A DNA stretch of 64,000 bases from Paraspadella gotoi (taxonomy: Eukaryota; Chaetognatha), in NCBI GenBank assembly GCA_051294375.1, contig JBJCIZ010000744.1:1478262-1542261 (forward strand), written 5' to 3'. Every line of letters starts with the position of its first letter. Positions within the stretch are counted from its first letter, which is position 1. Below are positions 44,034 through 56,000 of the stretch, one piece after another. Both the position numbers and the translations under genes were made by a program. The notes below the pieces were generated by a model. The model saw only the letters and a program-made list of their open reading frames with translations. It had not been told where the DNA came from and made no database searches.

Positions 44034-47000
44034 ATGAATTTCTTCGGCGACGTCGACATGGACGAACGAGTGACGAAGATAAAGGGAGCGACAGTTCCGA
44101 CGACGACGACGCCGACTTTCTGCTCAGTCTCGGGTATGAAGAGAAGGGTGGAAGGGGGAGTTGTTCGGGGGCTTGGGGGGGGGGTTAAAGGGAGGAGGTT
44201 TAAAAAGAGGGTTAGGGTTGAAGGATGAAGGATTCGGTAGAGTCGGATAAATTAAATTAAATTCTGAAATTAACAAGTTTGAGCCAATACCGGCGGATCT
44301 GCCCACGATCATAAGCAGTAATTAAATATTATAAAAATAGTTTAGAAACATTTTAATTTTATTGTTTTAAATTAATTTAATGTTAGTAGCATTACTACTC
44401 AAACTGTCCTCTGTTCTCTGCTTTCGTTGTTGTAATTTATATTCTTAATTCTGATTGGGAGGCTTTTCTAGTTATTTTATTGGTCGTTGTCTCAAAAGTC
44501 GAAAGTCATTTTAATTGGTCTATTTAATTTTAAAGAGTTTAAAAGGGCAAATAAACTTTAAACTTTTAGAAATTGCCCCAGGTAACATTAGGAACATGAT
44601 GAAATATTGTGTCATTTCTTGAAATGATTCTAATCATTTAAATTATNNNNNNNNNNNNNNNNNNNNNNNNNTGCAGTATTCACATCAAATAACAATCTAC
44701 TGAATGCGTCGGTCCCCTCGTTGCAGCGCAGAAGCGACCCCGAAAGTCCTCCCTATCCCTTTGACTTCCAATTAACCTTCACCTTAGATCCCCTCCGTAC
44801 TCAGCCCCACCGAGGACATTCCAAATCCAGCCCATTTGCTCGAAAGGCTCGACGTCGCAGACCATCGATGAAAGCCGATCGACGACCATCTGACCAAAGA
44901 AAAGTCCGCCGCTTCACGATGGACAAATCTCCTTCCAGTCCTCCAGATGTCGGAAAAAAAGACGAACACAGGTCTCGATCTCGCAAAGTCAAAGCACTTT
45001 TCTTGAGCGACTGTCTGACTCCTTCAGCGCGAGTGACTGTTGCTTCCCGAAGCCTTGATTGAGTTGCCGCCGCATGTGCGACTTAATTTCTTCTTTTTTG
45101 GTTCACTTTTATTGTTAACATATATTTTGTAACCATTTCCGCAATTATTTGTTCGCCAATTATTTGTTTTCTTCAAAAAAAAAAAGAAACAGATCGAAAT
45201 TAACGATCGGCGACTTTTATGCGTTACTGTTTCGTTCCGATATAAGATTCAAGTGTTTTTTTAAAAAAACAATTATTGTTTTTCCAATTCGTCTATTTTT
45301 TTTCTTCAAGTTTTATTATTATATTATTATTAAGGTTATTGTTGCCATTGTTTAAAATTTGTCAACAATTAAACAGTTCGTTAACGATTCATTAGCAGTT
45401 CGTTAACGATTCCTCAACGAATTGGAAAGATGAATTTCTTCGGCGACGTCGACATGGACCAACCGAGTGACGAAGATAAGGGAGCGACAGTTCCGACGAC
45501 GACGACGCCGACTTTCTGCTCAGTCTCGGGTATAGAGAAGGGTGGGATAGGGGGAGTTGTTCGGGGGGGTAAAGGGAGGAGTTTAAAGAAGGGTTAGGTT
45601 GCGCAAAGGGTGTGAGATGCGGATAAATTAAATTAAATTCTGAATTAACAGTTTGAGCAAACAATGCCGGATCTGCCCACGATCATAAGCAGTAATTAAA
45701 TTTATTTTAAATAGTTTAGAAACATTTTAATTTTAATTGTTTTAAAATTTAATGTTAGTAGCAATACTACTCAAACTCGTCCTTGTTCTCTGGTTTCGTT
45801 GGTTGTAATTTAATTTTATTCTGATTGGGAGGCTTTTCTAGTTCATTTTGGTCGTTGTCTCAAAAGTCGAAAGTCATTTTAATTGTCTATTTAATTTATA
45901 AGAAGTTTAAAAGGGCAAATAAACTTTAACTTTTAGAAGATTGCCCAGGTAACATTAGGAAACATGATGAAATATGTGTCATTTCTTGAAATAATGATTC
46001 TAAACATTTAAATTAATATTGTAGACATTGAGCTTTCACTTTGGTTCTCTATTACATTCATCGGACGCTTTACTCGTTTTGCTTACCTCTGATTATTTTA
46101 TTACAGCAGATTCGGCTAAAAAGTAAAACCCTCTTAAACCGATCACCAACATCTTACCAATGATTACATATTATTATTATAATACGAAAATAGGCAGTCT
46201 AATGTTGATAACAAAATAACTTTGCCGTATGAAAAAAAAAGAACAATTAAACACTTTATATCGTCTCTTTCAAAAAAACGAACAGAAAAAATAAGATGAT
46301 GTAAGCGAACGCAGTTTCTCTGAGTACCCGTAGCACCCGGGACGCCTCGCCCGCTTCCCCCGCCGGCGGGGAGAGAACGATGCCGTCTCTCCCGCTCCTC
46401 CTCCCGGACGTTGCCGATTTGACTCTCCATCCAATTGTCGCTTCGCGACGGTCCCAGGTCGACTCTACAATTCTTCCCCCTCAAAAGACCCGGAGTAAAC
46501 CGACTTTGAACGGATGATGGGGTACGAGTTGCGGCATCTCGTCGGTCCACATCGCCGAGCAGAAGGCGACGACGATACGTTCGGGAGACTGGCTCCCGAC
46601 GCTGCTTCGCGGTCTTCACCGCCGCAGAGAAACCGGAAGAATACTACGACGACGTATATCCGATTCGGACGAGACGACGACGACGACGACGCACAACGAC
46701 GACCGATCAAAACCCCTCTCCTCTCTCCCACACCCAACCTGGCCGAGTAAAGAGAAGGAAGAGCAAAATGGAGAAGAAGCAGAAAATAAGAATCCGCGTT
46801 GATGAGCAACGACGATTTTCTCTACGATCCGTCTGATGACGACGATCAAATGATGGCGGAGAAGAGACATGACGGGCGTGGGGGAGGATTGGAGAGAGAG
46901 CAAATCCTCTGGCCGATTCCAACTGGTCGCTGCTTGGGCCGTTGCGCCGTTCGAGGGCAACACGGGTATTGGTCGGGTCTATGAACACGCGGCGATTTTC

Positions 47001-50000
47001 GGTTGTTCGCAGCAACCTTGGCGTGTTGGATTGCACCACAGTCGGGTTGTGACAAGGGGTAGGGGGGGTGGAGGTAATCATTAGTTCCCGGGTTTCTCCT
47101 GTCGTTAAACATCTCGTGCAATATTTTTCTTAGTTCAATTATAGTTTTAAAGATGAGGGAGTTAATTGATTTAATTAAATTAATTTGTGAGTCTGATTTG
47201 GAAAGCTTGCTTATGTTTTTCGTAAGAGTGATGTGAGGCCAAAACAATTACCGTTGATCCAGTTCCAACGTCCCGACGGTCAGAACGAATAGCTTGTTTT
47301 GAAGATGGGATATTTTAAATTTGCTTTAACCAGATTTATTTAATTGATCTGAAAAGAATGTAACGTTTCAATGGTGGAATTGATGTGGGGTGGCGTAAGG
47401 TAAGGATTGAAGGACGTACAATATGTTATACGGTTCCCTCTATTTTCTAGTCTTGACCTTTCCAAGGCGGACAAGAAAGGAAAAGAGTCTGGGAAGGCAG
47501 CCCCTCTTCTTCCTGGCCTCAGGCTCACGCTAGCTCCATGCGTCTGACAACTCGCGTCCCTCGCGCTGGTCTCTCTTCTCTCTCTCTGCCGTCTGTCCTG
47601 TCTCTGCGAGCACTTTCTCTCCATCCCTCCTGCATTTTGGTTGTGATACTGGTGCTCTCACTGTATTATAGGCACTGAACCCTGGGGGTGACTGTGAGTA
47701 GTTCTGCGGTGTGGTTTCTTCTTTTGACGGTCGTTGATCTCTGACGTTCGGTCTTCCTGTCAAGTTCTTTTGTTTTCCTCTCGTCATCGCGGCCCAGTCA
47801 TGATGACATGTGTTCGTTAAGGAACTGTATAGTTCGTCTTTTTCTAGTGTTGGATAAGTTTAGTAACTCGCACCTACATTTAATGAACCAAGCTGGGGCG
47901 CTGAGGCGGTTCTTTCACTTAACAAGTTGTCCCTAGATTGTTTGTTATTTGTTTTGTTCCTTAGTTTCATGTTTGTACTGAAATGTAGGATTGTTAGGAG
48001 ACCCATAACAGAGTATTTGCTCTGGTGGTGTGAAGCAGGGAACTTCCGGCAATGTTTTGGGTTGAAGGCGTCTGCTTTCCGTTTCGCGAATTCGATTGTT
48101 AATTTTTGGGAAAAAGAGGGAGTTCGGTACGGCAGCAGAGTCTAAGGTTACCTTTATTTTTTATAATTCTCGGAGTTCTCTTCCTCTCTCTTCTCTCCTC
48201 TCTCTTTCTCCCTTCCTCCTTTCTTTTCTCATCTTTCCTACTTCCCTCCTCCCTCGTCATCTCATATCGTTTCTTCAATCTTCTCTGCTGTTTTCTCTCA
48301 TCCATTCCGCTCCGACCTTTATGTTACTCTTAGGAATTTTTCTGTTTGGTTACTTATTTGAAATTCTTGCTCGCATGTTTCTTACTAATATTGGTGTGTA
48401 CTTGCTCTAAGCGATATTATTATGTAGATTCAGCTTCAGTCTCTTCAATCTCTTCTAACGGGACTCCTCTTCTCCTCTTCTTTTTGGTCTTTTCCTCTTT
48501 GTTCTTGTTTCTCTGACATCTCTCTTTTCTCTATCTTCTCGTCTTTCCTCTCTCCTCCTTTCCTTCGTCCTCCTATCAACGAATGTTGTTTTTATATTGC
48601 GACAATTATTTTGCGTTCGTAGCGCTAATTAGAGACAGTTCAATTTATTCTCTCTTTCTTTCCTGTTTTTTTGTCTATTCATTCACTCTTTGCGCTATCC
48701 TAATTATATAGTGTCTTTCGATTTATAAATGATTTTATTCTGCCTCGTTCATATTAGCAGGGATTATTAGAAACAGTTAATTATTAGATTGATAATTATA
48801 CGCGCTTTTTTCTTTTTTCCCTTTTTTGCACTGTATTCTTCGACTAATATTTTCTACTCTCCCGTGTCTCTTTTAGTTTCTACTTACAACGTTGGTGCGA
48901 AATCCTCCGTTGTGACTTTTCCCGGCGCTCGGAATTGCGACAAATGTGACTGAGACTTAGCGGGGTACTCAGAACGAGACGAAACAACTCTCGCGCGAAT
49001 TCCGTGATTTCTCGCGTTGTCCTTGGTGAGTAATAATTTGAATGATCGGAATGCCAATACAAATAATCTTTCTCCGGAGTTATATTGACTATTTTTAATT
49101 ATGTCGTACGTTAATAAAATAATTAGAGTGAATCATTAGTTCTCTATTTCGGTCACCGCTTGAGAAGAACAACAAGTAATGTTTATGATCATTAAGATGA
49201 CGATTCGTTCTTTTTCTATGCGGTGCTGAGATCCCGGTAGGGATGAGTTCCCGCCGGTTCTGTGTCTCCGGTAAGTTGAAACGACGCTCTTGGGTTCGGG
49301 GACTGTTTCGTTTTTATCAGGCTAATTGGTGATTCCATTTATAACCAGGGGAGGAAGAACTGATGATGTGTACCCTACCCTGGTTAGTTCGCCCGGTCCC
49401 TTTACCCGCGAACTTCAAGACAAGTTATTAAGTTCAGGGATCAAGAGTGTATGTTTCGCGAAAGCATGGATCGGATCTAATCGAGCTCGGAGAGGCTCCG
49501 GGCCATGGAGTGCTCTGTCCTTCTACTGCCAGTCGGGTTCCTCTCCTGAGTTTGTCTCTTGCGTTGTTTTAAACAGACGGCAACTGAAGTTTTCATATTT
49601 ATTATGAGGAAATGGGGTTATAAGAAAAAAATTCGATGTTTTATAAAAATTGCCACCACTAAAACCTTTTAATAGAAAGAGTGACAACCAGGGTGAGAGT
49701 CGATTGTTTATTCATTGTTGTTGTACAGTGTTTATAGTTAGGTTTATCAGGTCGAGATGGTTTTTGGCTTTCTTCATTGGTTTGAGATGGACCGAGTAGC
49801 TGCTCGAATTGTCGAGTTGTTGGCCATTCTGAAGTCCCTCTGAGAATTCGGCATCTTACTTGACGACTTGAAAAGGGCCAAGCGGGCGCTTCTCCCGAGC
49901 TCGGCGGCGTTTTGGCTCCACCGTTTGCGGGTCCAGGGAAGTTTACTTTGTTTCAAAGATTTGCAAGAAAGCTTCTTGTTCCTAGATGTGAGATGGATTC

Positions 50001-53000
50001 ATGCATTTTATCTTGTTGGTGTTGGGGAAGATGGGATTTGAAATAATAGATTGTCTTTTCTATTCATTCATATCATTCATATATATACTAGTGTGTGTCA
50101 GTTCAATGTCATTCGTGTCATTGATGGGGAGTACCGAGTTCATTTATTCATTCATCTATCCTTTGTTATACATTTAATCTTATCGTACTCAGTTGTTCAC
50201 TATATATCAAACTTTTATGGTATTGTCATAATTCTTCCATTGTGCGTTCATTTTTTTCCATCTCCTCTCCATCGGTTATTATTCTAACACAATTTCACCT
50301 CCATTTGAACTAGTTTGTCGTGTTGTGGTAGTGATTTAAATTATTATTTGTAGAGCATTGAGCTTTCACTTTGGTATCTCTATTTCACATTCGGACGCTT
50401 TACTCGTTTTGCTTTACCTCTGATTATTTTATTACAGCAGATTCCGGCTAAAAAGTCAAAACCCTCTTAAACCGATCACCAACATCTTACCAATGATTAC
50501 ATATATATTATTATAATACGGAAAATGGGCAGTCTAATGTTGATAACAAAATAACTTTGCCGTATGAAAAAAAAGAACAATTAAAACTTATTATTCGTCT
50601 CTTTCAAAAACAACGAACAGAAAAATAAGATGATGTAACGAACGTCCATTTATCCCTTCCTCCCCTCAGCACCCGCCGAGCACGCCCTCGAACCCGCTCC
50701 CCCGCCCGCGCGGAGACCGATGCCGTCTCTCCCGCTCCTCCTCCCGACGTGTCCGATTTGACTCTCAATCCTTCGTCGCCTCGCGACGTCCCAGGTCGGA
50801 CTCTCAATTCTTCCAAGTCAAAAGACCCGGATGTAACCGACTTTGAACGGATGATGGAGGACGAGTTGCAGCGCATCGTCGTCGTCCACATCGCCGAGCA
50901 GAAGAAGCGATTCGACGAGACGTTCGGCGGAGACGGGGGCAGCTCCGCCGACGCTGCTTCCGCGGCTTCAGCCGCCGCAGAGAAACCGGAAGAATACTAC
51001 GACGACGTCTACTTCGACTCGGACGAAGACGACGACGACGACGACGACGCTACAACGACGACCGATCAAAACGCCCTCTCCTCTCTCTCCACAAACCCAA
51101 CCTGGCCGAGTAGAGAGAAGGAAGAGCAAAATAGGAAGAAGAAGCAGAAAATAAAGAAGCGACGTCCGGTGATGAGCAACGACGATCTTCTCTACGATCC
51201 GTCGATGGACGACGACGATCAAAAATGGATCGACGAGAGAAGGAGACGACTTTTGTATCCTGGGAAAGAGGAGGAGGAGGAAGAGGATGAGAAGAAGATG
51301 AAGAAGAAGAAGAAGAAAACTCCCCTGCCTCATTCCGACGCTACGTTATCCTGTCCCGCCTGCATGACCGTTCTCTCCTTCGATTGTCAAAAACACGAGA
51401 TTTATTCGCATCAGTACAGGGCGATTTTTGTGGACAACTGCGTTGTGGATAAGTCGCAGGTTTGTGAAAGATGGGGAAGTAGTTTGCCGGTTTTACTGTT
51501 ACAACATTTGTTTCAACTATTTTTTTAGTCAATATAGTTAAAGATAGGGAGTTAATTAATTAATCTGACAGTCTTGATTGAAAGCTTGCTTATGTTATTA
51601 TCTGTAAGAGGGATGGAGGCCCAAAACAATTACCGCTTGTCAGTTTCCAAAAGTCACGGTACAAAATTAGCTTGATTTAAGAATGAATGGATAAAAATTA
51701 AATTGCTTTACCCAATTTTCATAAATATAGTCATTGGAAAAGATGTACTTCAAAAAATGAATTGTTATACTGTATATTTAAGGAAAAACTCATGGATTTT
51801 CTATGACGAAATCAGAAGAGGTTTTATTCTAGAATAAAGGTGACGGTGGAGGACGCGCGGCAGGAGTCTTAGATCAATTCTACTGAAACTAGAATCAAGC
51901 TAAGTCATATTTTAACTTGGGAAGAGGATCGGGCAACTGGGGTAAAATTTACAATTCAATGATTACTGCAAGCTGATATGGTCGATTCCGTTCGGTTGCT
52001 TGGACCAATCAGGATTCGGCGATCCATTTCGCTTGATCCGATTCGATTTTGGTGGCTTGATACTCCTGCGATGTGAGACCCCCCCCTTCCTCCGTGAGCG
52101 CGGGCAGGGTCAAGTTGACCGCGTGAAGTTGAAAAGTCTCATTCGCCCAAGGGGAGTCTCGAGGTACGTCTGAAAACTTGTCCGTCCGTTTCTTTTGCGT
52201 TGCGAGGTGTCTTTTTTGTGCGCAAGCAAGGCCCAGCAAGATACTACGGGTTGATCGCGCATGATTTACCAATAGCAAAGAGAAGCGGTAGCAAGTTGGG
52301 ACGTCGGGCAACCAGGTCAGTTGGGGCAAAATTTCGATGACTTTTTTGAAGCTGAATAAGTTGATTCCATGCTTGTATTTTTCCATGTTATCTTTTGTAA
52401 GCCTGGAATCGGTCGAAAATTGTGATGTTTTCGAGGAAATCTTGTATCCCTTTAAGAAAAGATTTTGCCTCAGTAGAATGATCTTGTTCTCGTCTGCATG
52501 TGATGTTATTTTGAATATTACTTGATGATTTCTCCCGTTTTTGTTTTAATTAGGTTCCTGTATGCATATAAATAGGCGGCGGGTTGCATCTCGTTGTCGG
52601 GGATGTTTGTACGATGTGATGGTGAATGAATGACGGAAACTCTTTTTCTCTAAATTTGAGGCGTAAGTCCTTCAAATACATGTTTCTGTTTGTCGTAAGT
52701 GGGCTAAGGTGAGCTACACTTTGCTGAGTTAGCAATTCCCCTCGTAAGAAAGCGATGTCCCTCTTTTCCATGGAACGTAAACGGAGGAAGGGTTGGCGTG
52801 GGCTTTTGCTGCTATAGATCTGGCCTCGTCGACCTTTTAATTTGCAAATTCACGCCGGAGAACTTGGGTTAGTGTTCTAATTCTTCATGATTTCTTTTTT
52901 CCAAGTCGGAGAAACGTTTGCTTTATGTGCTGGATAAGCTTTTCGTCTCTTTGCAGGTCGGGTGTGACATCCGTTGCGTGAAGAAGGAAAGCGGCGAGGA

Positions 53001-56000
53001 CGTCTTTGTGCATCTATTCCGCATTCCTTGGCATGAGCTGACTATCGCCTGTGAGGCGAAAGAGCGAACGGAGGATTCATCTCCGCGTCCACAGATGCGG
53101 GCACATTTCTCATAATACTGTCAGTTTTGGTCTTTTTCGAAACTTGAAATCATGTAAGCAAGCTCTCCAGCATTGGCAATCCAAGTTTATCATTTTGCTA
53201 CGCTGCAGGGGGCGTTGCCTCGCCTCTGAAGTGCAGTTCTGGAGGGCCTTTTTGCTTGTCATTGGGGCCAGGAACGATTGAAGCACGTCCTCCGTGCCGG
53301 CTTGATTGGCCCGCGAAGGCTCTTCTGTTCTACCAAAGATGGTTCCGTCAAGAGGATGCCGCCAGGGTAAGTCAACTATGGGCAATTTGTTACACTGCGT
53401 CCGGTGGTAGATTTTTCGGTGTCCGCGACATTCGATCTTTTGTTCGTATAAGCTGATATTTATCACGGATTTTTGCCCGTATCTCCGTCGTAAACGTATC
53501 GTGAAAAATAAATTTTTCACCGCGTGCAATAACCATCTGCGTCCACGGAACGACGGTGACTTGTGGTTAGGTTAGTGCCCAGCTTCTCAGTTGGGTAATG
53601 AAATTGGATTCTCACCCCATGTTGTTAGTTGTCTTTTTAATGGAGCATCATCTAGTTTGCACTTCGATGCCTTTGTGATGTTAAGGCATTTTTGTTCTTG
53701 TTGTTAGTAAGGTGGTCAACTGCAGGTCCCAGATTCGGGTACTGGGATCGACCACCAGCCGCAGACGACTGCCTTTTGCTGTGATTGTAATGTCGCAGCC
53801 TTTCCCGTCGTGTTGTTGATCCTCAGGCAAGAAGATGAAGTTCCGCCTTCTGGATCTTTTGAGGACTGGCTTCGCCTTTGATGCAGTGTTGAGGCGTCTA
53901 GAAAGTCGCATCATGTTGGCCGTTTTGTTGCAGTCAAGACTTGCCACAGGTTTTTCTCCGGCCCTCCGTTGAGATGCAACAAGCTCAAGACAAGCATGGT
54001 TTTGTTTCCATAAGGCTTGCTGGCTTGTTTCTTCTGTCCTTACCCACCAAGGTAAGGTTGAGCTCGGCAATCGCTGACAGTGTTGGGGACCGTTGCTTCG
54101 CTTCTCTCTGCCTCTCGTAAGGTGAAGACGAAGAGTCTTGTTGTCTGTTGTTTCCATGATCTCTCGTTCTCTTTTGCGATTTATTTGAAATCTGCGTTTC
54201 TGACGATCTTTTATTTTTGATTTCAATTCGCGAGAAGATGGCAAGATCTTCTTGGAACGTTTCTTCTTGCTCTGATGGGAGTTCGTTTTCTGTCCCCTTT
54301 TAAACTCGCTGGTCGGTCAACGATCGTGGGCTGGATCCCGTTTTTTTGTTTCTTGATTATGATCTGGCGTTTGTAAAGTTTTTGGGAGGCCCTCCTGAAT
54401 TGGCCGCGGTTCGCTTCGGGGAAAGTTTATTGTTTCTTTTCCTTGTTTGGCTGAAAAAAAATCTTTAGCGTCGTTTCTTTTTCTTTTTGGCTTGAAAAAG
54501 GTGTTTAGCTGTCGTTTTCCTTTTTTCTTTGGGAAATGGCTCCGTTGCTCTATTGTTTTTTTTAATCCTGTTAGTTGAGGTGAAAATAGATTATGGTGTT
54601 GTTTGGCTTGTTTGGCTTGAAAAAAGTTATTGTTTTTCGTTTAACGTCGTTTTTTTCTTTGGGAAATGTTGCTCCGTTGCTCTTATTGTTCTTTCCAAGA
54701 TTACGAGAGATTAGAGAGATTTCGAGAAATTTAAGAGGAAATTACGAGGAAAGATCAGGGAGAGATTTTGGCGCGTCGGATTTGTTTTGGTTTTCTTTTG
54801 TACGTCTGCGTTACACTAGTTTTACTATGTTGATTTCTTATCATATTCGATGGCATCGTTCTCGGGCGCTTGGTGGAGTTTGAGACGACGTCTTGTTGAT
54901 ATTTAGATTCGCTGGCCGTTTATGTTATTAACAAAGTGAATTTCCGTCTTTTTGAAGAAACTTGGTGAGGGCCTGTATAGAATGCGCTTGACTTTGTTTT
55001 TCGGTTGGTGCTGCCCCGTTGTGATGAGTCCCTTCTTGCCAATACCAAGTCCCTACTTTGATTTCTTTTGGCTTCCTGTAAGGGTTCCGTCTGAGCTTTT
55101 GCTGTAGAAGGTCAAGCCTCTGACTTGCCAGCTTTTCTTTTCAGCTTCCTCTCGCCTGTTTGCTCGGTTATCTGACGTTAACCATACAGAGTGACCTTTT
55201 GTGTAGTCGTCGCACTTTTCGAGGATCCTTGGCCTTGTCCATACTGGGATTCAATGGGGGAACATATTTTCTGTTTTCAGCCGATGATAGGGGTGCGTAT
55301 TAACAATAACATTCCAGCTGGTGGCAACATTTTGGAGCCATTTTCTGGTTGATCTTCGACTGCTTTTGCGGCAAGGCCTGTCTTATTCTGCCCAATATCT
55401 CTCGCCCTGTTGCCTTATTTTTGCGTCCACTAATAATTTTCTCGGCCTGACTTTGTATCGAAGGAGGTTTAGAAGATTTCATGCGCCTCCGTTGAGTTGT
55501 GTTGCTCATCAAAATTTATTTCGAGATATGATCCATGGGAGAGAAGATTTTTCATTCAAGTGCCTTGACGAGGCTGTCGGCGTCAGCTCGTTTCAGTGGA
55601 TTGCCCAGGTGTTATGCAGATGCATTGTCTGAGGGATAAGGGCGTATTTGTAACCTGAAACGGTGGTAGATTGCATTACGTCAATGCTAATGATTCCCAC
55701 GGTGCGATGCGAAGGTTGGGCGCTGACGAGTCTCGTTGTTCTTTTGTTGATCCGTGGCTTTTGCGCAATTATCGCAATTTCGCCACAACTTTCGCGGCTG
55801 CTGTATGTTAATCCTGGTGTGGAGATGTATTGGGGCTGTGATAAAGCTGTGCGATCTCGCCCTGGGTGTCCCAAATTGTATATGTATCTTATTGAGTGAT
55901 TGCTTCAGCCTTTTCGGGTGGACGACGTACTTGGTAGAGTTGGCGTGTTCCCCTTTGTAAAGCCTCTTATGGTGAGGATATTTGTCCATGGTGACCTCAA

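Noticed and set aside
46514-46963. Several 78-133 codon frames in both strands of the noisy EAPP copy
   Set aside because: They are shadows of EAPP exon 2 in shifted frames.
49340-49380. CTGATGA motif suggestive of a hammerhead ribozyme
   Set aside because: No GAAA core element or closing stems at the required spacing.
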